Below are positions 1 to 13,514 of a stretch of 64,000 bases of DNA, one piece after another. Within the stretch, counting starts at the first letter, position 1; each line of letters starts with the position of its first letter. Made by a program: the position numbers and the translations under genes. The stretch is from Dasypus novemcinctus (Eukaryota; Chordata; Mammalia; Cingulata; Dasypodidae): the NCBI RefSeq assembly GCF_030445035.2, contig NC_080689.1, positions 27,247,278 through 27,311,277 on the forward strand, written 5' to 3'. Under the pieces are notes generated by a model, which saw only the letters and a program-made list of their open reading frames with translations, was not told where the DNA came from and made no database searches.

Positions 1-746
1 ACAGAACTGTTTTACAGATAATTTCTAGTTTTCAGCTGATCCTAGGCCAAATTTACAAATTATTTGGAAAAACATTTGCTTTTATGGTATGGCACATAAC
101 CACCCACTAATAAACCTTGTTGTCATTTTGCCCTCACTCCAGGATTTATTTGACTAGATGTGGGAATGATGGCTGAGGGAAATTAAAAAAAATATATATA
201 TATATGTATTTGCACCTGTGGTATCAGGTAGGGGTTTGGGAAGAAAGAAAATTACTATGAGTTCAATTCATGCCTAGCACATCTTGTAAAAAGTACTTGG
301 TGCTTGAGACATCCACCTAAAAGCAGGGTTTGTCTAAAACTTCACAATGAAATGTCTGGATTATATTGTGTTTCCTGGGAATTGAAAGTTGAGCACTGAA
401 GAACAAAATAAGTTTATGAGTCAGTACTTGTACTTTTAACAAAAGCTGAAACTGCCATTGTCTGGGTCAAAGTCACCACCTGAGGATTTTCCTAATGGAT
501 CTTTGTAATGTTTTGTTAAACCAGGCCACCTCCTCTGATTCTTTGGCCTAAGGGCTACAACATCCACTATATAGTTCCCTAAATTAAACCTTAATAGCAT
601 CTGTACTTACGGTAGCATTTTAAACTCTACAGTGCACCTCAGGGAGGGTATATTTCTGAAAATTATCTTCCCTTCATCTCTATATCTTTTGTGTCCTGGC
701 AAAGAAAACCAAGGGCACCAACTATTTTGCCAATTTGATGAGAGAG
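1..746. other. no gene or clear repeat recognised
   Basis: I see no coding region, splice-flanked exon or repeat family I can name here. The only distinct feature is a short TA-dinucleotide run near 190-206. The stretch ends at the 5-bp duplication (747-751) that bounds the LTR starting at 752. Confidence 0.5.
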
Positions 747-751
747 CCTAT

Positions 752-1525
752 TGTTGTCGCCACAGTTCGAATGGACTTCAGAATGAAGAAACCTGACCTC
801 AGTACAATCAAACTTTAATTAGCTCAGTATTGAACTCGAACCTGGTCAGAGTGATGACGGAAATGCTCCCTGGTGTTGCTGCACAAGCCTAGCCAAGGCA
901 CAAGCCTGCCGAGGCACCTGGCCTGAGGCACTGGTGGAAGTGCCTTGGGTGTTATACCTTAAGCCTGGACCAAGGCACAAGCCTGGCCAAGGTGCTAGTG
1001 GAAGCACACAGGTCTCCGCGTTGCAGTTCAATTTGCCACTAGATGTTAGTTGTTGCAGCTCGACTCAGCATTCTCAACTTGGTGTCGCATCTCACAGCTT
1101 GGTGTTCGCAGCTTGGCTCTGTGTTCATGGCTTTGGTGTTCAACGCTAGACTTGGTGTTGCAGCTCAACGCTCCGCTGGCCGGGGCAAAGATGGAATGCA
1201 CACTCAGGGCTTTGGAGCTGTTCTTGATATAGTCAAGCTGTGTGACCGCCCCTGGCAGGGTGGAGCCCCAGTTGTGATGTTCTGATTGGTCAATTACTGG
1301 TTCCAAGCAAGGGCATTAGTTAGGGTTTGAAAACCAGATTAGCATATTATGTAAACAGGGTAATATAACTGGGAGATGCTGATTGGCTGATTAGGAAAGA
1401 TGCTGATTGGGTGACTACTAATTAAAGCAATGGATTCTATTGGTTGAAAACTCTCTTACCCTATTAGTTGACTCTGGATCCCTCTTCTTAGGAGTCCCAG
1501 GCTCAGTTACCTGCTCACTCTTTCA
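752..1525 (-). mobile_element. solo LTR of an endogenous retrovirus (gamma/ERV1-like), 774 bp
   Basis: Read on the minus strand the element starts TGAAAGAGTG and ends GCGACAACA, the TG...CA ends of an LTR. Both sides carry the 5-bp duplication CCTAT (747-751 and 1526-1530). The U3-like part (about 1280-1460) holds several CCAAT boxes, two in the form CCAATCAGC, a layout typical of gammaretroviral U3 enhancers. The middle (about 870-1180) is internally repetitive, with repeated ACACCAAG and AGGCTTGTGCC motifs. An AATTAAA near 815-821 (minus strand) may be a degenerate poly(A) signal. No gag, pol or env sequence adjoins it, so it is a solo LTR. The family name is not known to me; the class is inferred from U3 layout. 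Confidence 0.7.
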
Positions 1526-2183
1526 CCTATACACCTTCATTTGTAGGTGCTAATATTGAAGCAAAACCATACAGCAAAATGACCAGAGTATTCCTCTTTA
1601 ATGATGGGCCAAGGTGTTGTGTGGAAGTTTGCTATTATATATGAATTCCAAAAAGAGATATTGATTATGTTTGTAAACTGGCCTATTCCTCTGGATGGGA
1701 TACCCTTCAATTGTATTAAATTCAAAGATTTTACATTTACTTGATTATGTTAAGATTAGGGCTTTAATTTGACCATATCATTAGGGCATGCAGGATTGAG
1801 TCCCCGCCCCCTTAATGGGCTATATAAATGGACACTCACTCAAGGAGAACACAGAAGCAGATACTCAAGAAGAGAGAGAGAGAGTTCCATAGACACGGGA
1901 AAGGAACTTGATCCTGGGGCCCCGAGGAGACATGAGCCATTTGCCAGATAGTTTGCAGCTGAAGAGACCAGGACCCTGAGTACTAAGAAGGCCTGGAAAA
2001 AAATGAGTCCTCCAGTCTGCAGCTGAGAATGGAAGAAGCTCCGCCCATGGAGCCTTAAGAGAGAGAGGAAGGCTGAACCCTCACAGACATCACCTGCCAT
2101 CTTGCTTCAATACGTGGCAACATACTTTGGTGAGAAAAGTAACCTTGAGTTGGACTCTTTAGGGTCTTATAACTATAAGCTTT

Positions 2184-3771
<1,588 letters not shown>

Positions 3772-4228
3772 ACTATAAGCTTTTACCCCAAATAAATACC
3801 CTTTACAAAAGCCAACAGATTTCTGATACTTTGCATCAGCATTCCTTTGGCTGACTAATACATGTGGTATATAGAGAAGATATATTATTAATATATTGGG
3901 TTCTCAAAGTTCCTAGAAGTTTATATGTTTGTAACTTGGAATTAAAATTTCCCATAGAAATAATATGGTTAATTATGGTTAGATCCCAAGGCAAGACCAC
4001 AAAACCAAATAGAATAATATTAGGAATATACTAGTAGGTGTGGCAGGATAAGTTGATTGAGAAATTGTGTCTTGTTTTCTTTTCATTGGATTCATTATAA
4101 AAGAGATAGTGTACTGGAGATAGATAAGTAGAAAATATCCTGACTGAAACATGGAAAGCAAAAAGGATATGGAAAAGGGTCTAAGATGAGGCAGTAGCAA
4201 TATTTAAAGAGATAATGGCTATATCCTA

Positions 4229-4490
4229 TGACTACATAACATTACCAGAAATTCAGTGACTTAAAATAATAATAAACATTTGCTATCTCACTTATTCTAT
4301 GGGTCAGGAATTTGGAAACAGTGACCAGATGTTTCTAGCTGAGTGGTCTCACATGAGCTTACAGTCAGATGTCAGCTATGGAAACAGTTATCTGAAAGCT
4401 GGCAAGTTATTGATGGCTGTTTTTGGGAGACCTTAGTTCCTCTCCAAGTGGACCTCTTCAGAAGGCTATTTGTGCATCTACATCGCTTGG
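4229..4490 (+). mobile_element. MLT1-type MaLR LTR fragment (old)
   Basis: The segment has the MLT1 layout: an ATAACATTACC-like start, then GTGACTTAAAATAATAAT, a stretch like TATCTCACTTATTCTATGGGTCAGGAATTTGG, and further degenerate matches to about 4490. It is heavily diverged, as expected for an insertion predating placental radiation. The family assignment is from memory of the consensus. Confidence 0.5.
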
Positions 4491-4734
4491 TAACTAGCTT
4501 TAAGTCAAAAATAAAATTAGAAAGAAAATAAAAAGGAGCAAGTAACAAGTGGGACAAATAGAAAAAAAAAGTTAAGATGCTGGCTACAAACACAAATATA
4601 TCATTAATTACCATAAATATAAATGGTATAATATTCCATTAAAAGACAAATTTTTCAGAATGGTTAAAAAACACTTGTATGTGCTTGTTACAAAAGATAC
4701 ACGTTATAATTTAAACATAATAACCCCTAAAGGG

Positions 4735-5116
4735 GGAAGCGGATATGGCTCAAGCAATTGGGCTCTGGTCTACCACATAAGAGGTCTAGAGTTTGATACC
4801 CAGTGGCCCATGTGGTGAGCTGGCCCACGCAGAGTGCTGCCCCATGCAGGAGTGTTGGCCCACATGGAGAGCTGATGCAGCAAGATGATGCAACAAAAAG
4901 AGACACAGAGGAGAAACAATAAGAGTCACAGCAGAACAGGGAGCTGAGGTGGTGCAAGAGAATGATAGCCTCTCTCCCACTCCAGAAGGTCCCAGGATCA
5001 GTTCCCAGAGTCACCTAAAGAAAATACAAGCAGACACAGAAAAACACACAGCAAATGGACACTGAGAGCAGACAACGAGGGAGGGGGGAGAAATAAATCT
5101 TTAAAAAGAAACAAAA
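4735..5116 (+). mobile_element. DAS-type SINE, dimeric form
   Basis: The copy starts with a tRNA-like head (A box in GATATGGCTCAAGCAATTGG, weak B box near 4790). A second tRNA-like module follows at about 4935-5020 (GAGCTGAGGTGGTGCAAGAG ... CCCAGGATCAGTTCCCAGAG), and it ends in a tail with AATAAATCTTTAAAAAG. The 10-bp TSD CCCTAAAGGG is at 4725-4734 and 5117-5126. It interrupts the L1 fragment. Confidence 0.9.
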
Positions 5117-5775
5117 CCCTAAAGGGTTAAAAGTGAAGGAATAGTAGAAGACACTTCATGCAACACTAGCCAAGAAAAAAACTGTTAAAGCATTATTAGA
5201 AATAAAGAGGACAATTTCACAATAATAAAGACATCAATCCATTAGGAAAATATAACAATTCTAAATTTTTATGCAACTACCAATAGTCTTGAAAATACAT
5301 AAAGCAAAAAAAAGAGAAATAGTCAAATCCACAGTCACAATAGGAGCTTTCAGATACATCTCTCAATAACTGATAGAACAAGTAGGGAAAAAAATTAGTG
5401 AGGATACACAACATTTTAACAACCTGATTAACAAAATAGACATGATATATATGGAATATTTCACCCATAACTACAGAATTCACATTTATTTCACATAAAC
5501 ATGGAACATTTACTGAAAGTGACCATAACTTGGTCCATAAAGCAAGCTTCATCATCTTTCAAAAGTTTGAAATTATATGGAGACTATTCTTTGAGCCCAG
5601 GGGAATTAACACTAATAATCAAAAGTAAACTAGAATGTTCCAAACACACAGAAATTAAACATTAAACTTCTTGATAATCTATAGGTCAAAGAAGAAAACA
5701 CAATAAAAATTAGAAAATATTTTTATCTAAATCACAATGAAAATATCATGCATCAAAATTTTAAGATGCAGCTAA

Positions 5776-6186
5776 GGGAAGCGGACTTGGCTCAATGGAG
5801 AGAGGCGCATGGTTCAAACCCAGGGCCTCCTTAACCTGTGTGGAGCTGGCCCATGTGCAGTGCTGATGTGTGCAAGGAGTGCTGTGCCACACAGGGGTGT
5901 CCCCGCGTAGGGGAGCCCCACGAGCAAGGAATGCGCCCCATAAGGAGAGCTGCCCAGCGCAAAAGAAAGTTCAGCCTGCCCAGGAGTGGTGGCTGCACAC
6001 ACAGAGAGCTAACACAGCAAGATGACACAACAAAGAGAGACACAGAGACCCAGTGCCGCTGACAAGAATAGAAGTGGACACAGAAGAACACACAATGAAT
6101 AGACACAGAGAACAGACAACTGGGGCGGGGGGGGGGGGGGAAGGGAGGGAAGATAAATAAATAATAAAAAATAAATCTTAAAAAAA
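5776..6186 (+). mobile_element. DAS-type SINE, long form with head deletion
   Basis: The SINE body is typical (GGCCTCCTTAACCTGTGTGGAGCTGG ... AAATAAATAATAAAAAATAAATC). The tRNA-like head lacks about 26 bp between the A-box region and the B box, which makes this copy a poor Pol III template. The TSD ATGCAGCTAA is at 5766-5775 and 6187-6196. The G-rich part of the tail has grown to a run of 14 G (6127-6140). Confidence 0.9.
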
Positions 6187-6695
6187 ATGCAGCTAAAACA
6201 GTGTTTAGAAAGAACTTTATAACATCTGGAATTCATAGCTTTAATCAAGAATTACCTAAGTGTTCATCTCAAGAAGTTAGAAAAAAATAGACAATTAAAC
6301 CAGAAGAAAGTATTACAAAGGTTAGGGCAAAAAGGAAAAAAATTAATGAAGTTAAAAAAAGTACAGGTGAAAAAAACCAGTAAGAATAATAAAAATGATA
6401 AATTCCTAACAAGATTGATCACACATACAAAAAAACACATATTACTTATATCAGACTTGGAAAAAGTTACATCACTATGGATCCTATAAATGCTACAGAG
6501 TTGAGGAGAAACTCTTTTGAACTTTATACCAAATTTGAAAATTTAGATAAAATTGACAAATTTCTATAACAATCCCACTTATACCAGAATAAATAGAAAA
6601 ATCAAATAGTCTTACATCTATTACAGAAGTCAAATATAAAATTTTAAATCTTCACACACAAAAATCTCCAGACTGAATTTTTCAAAATATTTAAG

Positions 6696-7001
6696 AGGGA
6701 AGTGGATGTGGCTCAATCAGTTGGGCACCTGCCTGCCACATGGGAGGTGCCAGGTTGGGGTTCCGGTGCCTCCTAAAAGAAGATGAGCAGGTGCTGCCAC
6801 TGCCACGACCATCTAGATGCTGCCCCTGCTGAAATGAGCAGATGCTATGACCAGCAGATGCCACAGCCTGCAGGGAGGGCACTCACCTCTCATGTGGGAG
6901 GTCCCGGGTGAGCAAACAATGAGCACACAGATGAGAGAACCATCTAGGGGAAGGTGGGGATAAATAAAGAAAAATCAAGTAAATTCATAAATGTTAAAAA
7001 A
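6696..7001 (+). mobile_element. DAS-related SINE, divergent dimeric variant
   Basis: It begins GGAAGTGGATGTGGCTCAATCAGTTGG, the common tRNA-like head, but the body differs from the long form. It is rich in GCTGCC and GATGAGCAG units, has a second head remnant (CTCACCTCTCATGTGGGAGGTCCCGGG) near 6880-6908 and ends GGTGGGGATAAATAAAG followed by A-rich sequence. Flanking duplication is short (TTAAGA-like) and not certain. Confidence 0.75.
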
Positions 7002-7394
7002 AAATTTTAAGAAAGAAATAGCACCATTGTTGTACAAACTCTTTCAGAGAATAGAAAATGAAGACTTACCAATTCATTTTATGAGACCAGTATAATTTGG
7101 ATCCGAGAGCCTGAGAAGAAAGGAACACTACAGTCTTACTGTTATCAGAGATGAAAGAAATCCTAAATTAAATACCAGAAAAACAAATTTAGTGATATAT
7201 AATATATGAAATGTGTGTTTATTTCAAGACTGCAAGCTGGTTTGACATTAACCGTCTTATTATATGTCCAATAAAGAGAACAAAGGAGAAAAATTATATG
7301 ATCATCCTTATGGATACAGAAAAGAAATTTGATAAAATTCAGCATCCATTAGTGTTTAAAAACTCTTAGCAAAATAGGAATTTCTTTTCAGTGA

Positions 7395-9535
7395 TCTTTA
7401 ATGTTGAAATAATTACAGACTTTTACAGAAAAGATGCAAAAATAGTAGAAAGAACTATTGTAAAACTTTCACCAAGATTTCATATCTGGGGCGGTGGACT
7501 TGGCCCAGTGGTTTGGGCATCTGTCTGTCTACCACATGGGAGGTCCACCGTTCAAACCCCGGGCCTCCTTGACCCGTGTGCAGCTGGTCCATGCGCAGTG
7601 CTGATGCGCACAAGGAGTGCCGTGCCACGCAGGGGTGTCCCCCGTGTAGGGGAGCCCCACGCGCAAGGAGTGAGCCTCGTAAGGAGAGCCTCCCAGCGCG
7701 AAAGAAAGCGCAGCCTGCCCAGAAATGACCGCACACACGGAGAACTGACACAAGATGATGCAACAAAAAGAAACACAGATTCCCCTGCCGCTGACAACAA
7801 CAGAAGCGGACAAAGAAGATGCAGCAAATAGACACAGAGAGCAGACAACTGGGATGGGGGGAGGGGGGAAGGAGAGAAAAATAAATAAATCTTTTTAAAA
7901 ATTTTTCATGTCTGTTTCCATTTTATCATATTTGCTTCATCATTTTATCTAACTATATTATCTTCCTGAACCATTAAAAGTACATTGCACTTTGATGATG
8001 CTCTTTCATAATTTGTGTTACATACAAATGCTTCACAACTATGCAAGGTATTTGTGGTATGGAGATGTATGGGAGCCCTGTATGATGTCATGCATGTTTG
8101 TTTTGTAAGTCCACAACTTTTACTATACAATTATTGTTTATGCATGTTCATATATGAATGATATACTTCAATAAATTGTTTTTAAAATTAGAAAAAGTAT
8201 ATTGTAGATGTAATGTCTCTTTATCCCTAAATATTTCAGTGTGTCTTTCTTAAGAACAAGGAAATTCACTTGTATAACAACAGTAAAATTATTAAAATCA
8301 GGATGTATCATTATAATCAAACCCACAGACATTCAAATCTCACCAAGTTCCTAAATTTGTACTTTATAATAAAAAGTATGTTTTATCTGGACCAGGATCC
8401 AATCCAGGATCATACATTGCATTTAGTAGTCATGTCATTTTAGTCTTCTTTAATCTGGAATAGTTCCTCAGCTTTTCTTTTCTTTTCTTTTTTTGACATT
8501 GATGGTTTGAGGAGAACAGGCCTATTATTTTGTATAATGTACCACAATTTTGGTTTAACTAAAGTTTCCTCATGATTAGATTTAGGTAATGCACTTTTGG
8601 CAGGAAACCCACACAAGCAATGTTATGTCCATCTCAGTACAAATACCATGACGCATGTGATGTCCGTTTGTCCCGTTATTGGTAAAGTTAACTTTGGTCT
8701 CTTAGTTAAAGTGATGTTCCCCAGGTTTCTCCATTGCAAAGTTAGTTATCTCTATGGAATTAAAAGCACTTTGTGGAGAGATATTTTGAAGCTATGTAAA
8801 AATCCTGTTCTCCCACTAGTTTTTAACATCATTTGATGCTGCTTTCCTAATTATTATTCTGATGATTGCAAAATGGTGGTTTTCTAACCCCATCATTCCG
8901 TATATATATTAGTATTCTAGAATGAGATTTTCAGTTTGCCCCATCTTATCTATTTATTTAATTCATTTAATATTTTTTAAAATTTATATTAATATGAATT
9001 CATGGATTCTTATTTTATTCAGTGGGTTATAATTTGTTACTATTGGTATTTATTTGGATGCTGAAGTGGTCCCAGATTAGATGAGCTGGAGTCACTTCAA
9101 GCTGTTTGATGTTGGACATGTCTTCAATTTTTTGAGCACTTCCTCATTCTGGGAGAAAAAGATGCTCCAGACTTATCTTGTACTTGCCCTGCCATGAGTC
9201 TGAAGTCAGTCATTTTACTGAGGGGCTCTGTTTTCTTTTATTGGATAATGATATTGAATGATATTTGGATATCAAGATCTAAGGGCTAGGAGTGCTCATT
9301 GACCCTGAGGTGTCATTGGCAAAGGTCCTCTCAGTGGGCAGAGAGTGGAAATACATACATATATAAATACAAATATAAACATTTGTATACACATGTATAT
9401 ATGTTTTTATATTCAAATCTACCTATCCATTTATCACCATAATTTCATATGAATATCCCCCAATTCCAGTACAACATGATAATGTTCATTCTAGTTGTCC
9501 CCATTTCCATAAGACAGTGAGAGACCTGGCTCCTA
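7395..9535. mobile_element. old LINE-1 (L1M-type) 3' UTR segment, split by a SINE
   Basis: The flanks of the SINE at 7489-7903 join into one block typical of an ancient L1M 3' UTR. It opens with TTGAAATAATTACAGAC and TGCAAAAATAGTAGAAAG. The segment at 8400-8840 includes AGTTCCTCAGC, TTTCCTCATGATTAGATTTAGG and GTTAACTTTGG. Beyond 9000 it continues with GGTTATAATTTGTTACTAT and AGATCTAAGGGCTAGGAGTGC. Orientation is probably minus, since the A-tail complement would lie at the left, but I am not sure. Confidence 0.55.
7489..7903 (+). mobile_element. DAS-type SINE, long form
   Basis: Complete copy: A box in GGACTTGGCCCAGTGGTTTGG, B box CCGTTCAAACCCC near 7549, body with GCGCAGTGCTGATGCGCACAAG, tail AAATAAATAAATC. 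An imperfect TSD, TTTCATATCTG at 7478-7488 and TTTCATGTCTG at 7904-7914, bounds it. Confidence 0.9.
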
Positions 9536-9559
9536 GATAGAGTGTCTACAAAAAAGTCC

Positions 9560-10825
9560 CTAGCAAGTATCATACCCCATGGTGAAATGATAGATTTTTC
9601 CTGAAGAATTGGCATGAGATAAGAATACCTGTTATTATTATTTCTGTTCAATATTGTCTTAGAGAGCCTAGCCAGTAAAATAAGACCAAAAAATTGTAAG
9701 GATGTTAAAAGAAGAATGACAACAAGCATCTATGAACAAATTGTTAATAAAACATTGAGGAAAATATTTGTGACCTTGTATTTGGCCCAAACAGAACACA
9801 AAAAGCATAAAATGTAAAAGAAAAACATTGATAAATTGAACTTCATGAAAACAAAAAAAATTTGTTCTTCATATGACATTTATAAATGAAAACAAAAATT
9901 ACGGACTGAAAAATATTTGTAAAACATATATCAGAAAAAGACTTGTTTCAAGAATACATAAATAATTCTTACAACTCACTAAGACCTCAAATTAAAACAA
10001 AATATCTCGATTTTAAAAATAGACAAGAGATTTGAATAGACAATTTATGAATGGTGGTAAGCACATGAAAAGATTCTCAACGTCATCAGTCATCAGAGAA
10101 ATGCAAATTAAAACCACCCACCAGAAAGGCTATCCTTAGCAAGACTGACAATACCAATTTTGGAGAGGATGAGGAGCAAATGTGGCTCTCATATATGCTG
10201 GTGGGAATGTTAATGGTTCAGCCACTTTGGAAAACACTTTGACAGTTTCTTATAAAGTTAAACATATCCTTACCATAAGATCCAGCAATCCTACTTTTAA
10301 ACATCCACAAAGAGAAATAAAAACATATGTATATACAAAGACTTGTACTGGAACTTTCCAACACTGCTGAAATATAAACTGATATATCACTTTGGAAAAC
10401 TGTTCAGCAAGTAACTAAGAAAGCTCAACATGTGCATAATCTATAACCCAGAAATTCCAGTCCTGTCTGTAGGAGCCAAAATTTGGAAGTGTCCATCAAT
10501 AGTAGAATGGATAAATAAATTATAGTGTGTCTGTAAAATGCAGTACTATATAGCAATGAGAATGAATGAACTACTGCTACACACAATGACATGGATGTCA
10601 TTCATGTCATCCCTGAATGCCAGGATTATGGTTACCTAAAAAAAGGTACTAGTTCAGTGGGAGTGTAAGGGAATTTCTCAAATGCCATTTACGTTCTTTG
10701 CCTTGCTTTCATAGTGGTTACATGGGTATGTTCACTTTATCAAAGTTCATTAAAATTCTACCCTTATGATTTGTGCCATTTTCTTTTTGTATGTTATATT
10801 CAATAAAAAGTTAATTTAAAAAGTT
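9560..10825 (+). mobile_element. LINE-1 ORF2 3' end and 3' UTR, sense
   Basis: The order matches the C-terminal ORF2 and 3' UTR of an old L1: GTGACCTTGTATTTGG (9770), TTGAACTTCATGAAAAC, AATGCAAATTAAAACCACC (10100), TGCTGGTGGGAATGTTAATGG (10197), GATCCAGCAATCCTAC (10280), and the end CAATAAAAAGTTAATTTAAAAAG (10800-10822). All frames are broken. Confidence 0.7.
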
Positions 10826-11250
10826 GTAATCACATGAATGCCTGAATAGCAGTTATAATACAGAGCACAATTTGTAACTGAGTAAATTCCATTCATTTAA
10901 ATTTGTCTGACCTAAGAATACCTTATAAATGGATATCCAAACTTACAAAACAGAAAATTACTTGTAGCACAAAAGCACCTTTCACTTTACAAAGCAACAC
11001 GTCAAATGCATGAAAGAAACAAGGATAACACCGTTAGCAGATCCATTTTTCAATTTTGTAAATTTATCCTAAGCAATGAAATAACTCAACTAAAGCACAA
11101 AACTTGCATTGAATGTGTTCATTGTAAACATTATATCTGCTAGCAAAAAAAAAAACGTATATCAACCCAAATATCCAAACACTGGACCTAGATTTTAATA
11201 AAATATGAGTATATCATATAGATAATAAAATACGTTGAAAATGAATACAA
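10826..11250. other. unassigned A/T-rich sequence
   Basis: No gene is seen. The part at about 11130-11250 (AAAAAAAAAACGTATATCAACCC, AATAAAATATGAGTATATC) resembles another L1 3' portion in sense orientation, but the match is too weak to call. Confidence 0.35.
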
Positions 11251-11261
11251 GACCTCATGGA

Positions 11262-11634
11262 GGCAAGCAGACGTGGCTCAAATGATAGAGCATCTGCCTA
11301 CTATATGGAGGGTCCAGGGTTCTAAACCCAGGGCCTCCTGACCTATGTGGTGAGCTGGCCCACGCACAGTGCTGCCATACCCAAGGAGTGCGACCCACAA
11401 GGAGAGCCACCCTGCGTGAAAAAAGTGCAGCTCGCCCAGGAGTGGTGCTGCACATGGAGAGCTGATACAGCAAGATGACGCAAGAAAAAAGAGACACAGT
11501 TTCCCAGTGCTGCCTGATAATACAAGCAGACACAGAAGAACACACACAGCGAATGGACACAGAGAACCGACAATGGGGTGGGGGATGGGGGGAAGAGGAG
11601 AGAAAGAAATAAAATAAAAATCTAAAAAAAAAAA
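11262..11634 (+). mobile_element. DAS-type SINE, GGCTCAA-head form
   Basis: Head GCAGACGTGGCTCAAATGATAGAGC, body GGTGAGCTGGCCCACGCACAG, tail GAAATAAAATAAAAATC then A-rich. TSD GACCTCATGGA (11251-11261) and GATCTCATGGA (11635-11645) differs at one base. Confidence 0.9.
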
Positions 11635-11819
11635 GATCTCATGGAAACACTAAAATTGTTTGCAGATTTAATGTTAGGTTGAAAAATCTAAATGTAAAAT
11701 GATAAGCATACCTTGATCTAACTATGTAAAGACGGACCAATTGTGATGTTGGAGGGGTAGAATTATAGATTTTTTTTTGAGGTGTAACTTCCTCACCCAA
11801 TGGTCTTTATTATTATTTG

Positions 11820-12228
11820 TTTCTTTTTTTAGATTTATTTTTTATTTATTTCTCCCCCCCCCAAGTTTCTGCTCTCTGTGTCCATTTGCTGTGTGTTCTT
11901 CTGTGTCCGCTTGTATTCTTGTCAGCAGCACCCAAAATCTGTGTTTCCTTTAGTTGCATCATCTTGCTGTGCCAACTCTCCATGTGTGCTGCGCTATCCC
12001 TGGGCAGGCTGCACTTTTTTCGCGCTGGGCGGCTCTCCTTATGGGGCACACTCCTTACGCATGGGGCTCCCCTACGCGGGGGACATCTCTGTGTGGCATG
12101 GTACTCCTTGCACACATCAGCCTTGTGCATGGGTCAGCTCATCACACCGGTCAGGAGGCCCTGGGTTTGAACCTTGGACCTCCCATATAGTAGGAGGACC
12201 CCTTATCTGTTGGGCCAAATCCACTTCC
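11820..12228 (-). mobile_element. DAS-type SINE, inverted
   Basis: On the plus strand it begins with the complement of the A-rich tail (TTTTTTTAGATTTATTTTTTA) and ends with the complement of the tRNA-like head (TTGGGCCAAATCCACTTCCC). TSD CTTTATTATTATTTG (11805-11819) and CTTTATTGTTATTTG (12229-12243), 15 bp with one mismatch. Apparent ORFs of 80-140 codons in it are passive. Confidence 0.9.
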
Positions 12229-12243
12229 CTTTATTGTTATTTG

Positions 12244-12848
12244 GATGAGTTAGTTCTTTTGTTACAAGTAACAGAAACTAACTTAAATAAATAAATAAGA
12301 GATTTATGGAGCCAGATAGGAATAGCTTACAGAGTTAAAGGAGTTGCTAAATGATGAGAGGAAAGAACAGGAATGAGGAAGTTTACAGACATCTTGGAAA
12401 CAAGATATCCTTAACCATCTCTCTAGGATTCTGCCTCTTGATGACTAGCTTTAAATACCTTTTGTCCCTGTGGACACCCTCAAGTATAAATTTACTGGGA
12501 GAAAAAATCTGATCATTTCAAACCTGATTCATGTATTTAATATCTGCCTTGACTTTTGATTGGCAACTACATCAGAACTACCTGGAGCTGGGAAAGGGCC
12601 TTCTCTGCAGGAGAGGTGTAGTGCTGTTACCAGAGAATAGTGTAGAGCTGATTCCCATGAAATATTACATCATTTTTTTCCATAAATTGGAATTTTACTA
12701 CTTTTTTCCTGATATTAAGCAAAAATATAGTTATTGTAGAAAATTTGCAAATTTCAGAAAAGTATATAAAAAAAGAATAATGAAAAAGAAATCATCCTTT
12801 ATTCTATGACCCAAAACCCTGTATTATCTATCTATGGCTGAATAGAAA
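12244..12848. other. unassigned sequence between insertions
   Basis: No coding evidence is seen. The part at about 12660-12830 (TTATTGTAGAAAATTTGC, CAGAAAAGTATATAAAAAAAG) resembles a known class of L1M 3' UTR fragments but is too diverged to name. Confidence 0.35.
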
Positions 12849-13380
12849 TTTTTTTTTTAGCTGTTAAAAAGTCCTTTATTGTAAAATTGTAAAATAAATA
12901 GAAAAAGAGATTGAAAGAAATTACAAATATTAAGAGAGTGCAAGTCCAGGTTATATTTAATATAATCAATTATAAAAAATAGCATAGCAACAAACCTTTA
13001 TAAATGTAAATAACAATTCAAATATAATAGAAATTAATTATAACATAATTCTAATTTTTATATTATAGCTCTAACTATTGGACATAATAGTCTCTAAGAA
13101 TGAAATGAATTATTGGTTTAGTTATTTCATTTCCATTTAGGTTGTAAATCTTTCCAGATAACAAAATTCCTATTTGGAAATTCTTCACATCTTATTGGAA
13201 TGAATTACAGCAGATAAGAATTTGCTAACTAATAATTTTATGAGGCAGAAAAACTCAAAATCTTTTCAACAGTAGTCATTCTAAATCATTTTTGATCCAG
13301 ATAGATTATTTTAATTAAAGAATATGAATAAGAAATAAGAAAAATGAAGTATTCAAGAGTAAATCTCTTTTCCAGTCCTC
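12849..13380 (-). other. possible retrocopy of an unidentified 3' UTR
   Basis: On the minus strand the segment has AATAAA (plus-strand TTTATT at 12875-12880) followed about 16 bases later by a run of ten A (plus-strand T run 12849-12858), the arrangement of a retroposed mRNA 3' end. The body is A/T-rich, without an open frame or a transcript I recognise. I could not find the upstream end or a matching TSD, so an A/T-rich transposon fragment is equally possible. Confidence 0.3.
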
Positions 13381-13514
13381 CTCAATTAAAAGCAAGTGTT
13401 TATTTTGTATGAAAAGGAATTACAGAATACTGATCACAGGAACAATATACCAGTTGCACTGAGTAATTATTGCTCATATATTATAAAGTTATTTTTCACT
13501 TACCTGGTCTACTC

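Larger units (their letters stand above)
4520..7385 (+). mobile_element. LINE-1 ORF2 fragment, sense, split by three SINEs
   Basis: Outside the SINEs at 4735-5116, 5776-6186 and 6696-7001 the sequence is A-rich and reads like a decayed L1 ORF2 5' to central part. Recognisable are the block near 4600 (ATCATTAATTACCATAAAT), the part around 5440-5560 (attachments like CATGGAACATTTACTGAAAG) and the end near 7320 (AAATTTGATAAAATTCAGCATCCATTA), all in L1 order on the plus strand. No frame is open for long, so it is inactive. Boundaries are approximate. Confidence 0.65.

Noticed and set aside
846-1306. Open frames in the internally repetitive LTR
   Set aside because: They fall within an LTR bounded by a TSD and come from its tandem units, not from a gene.
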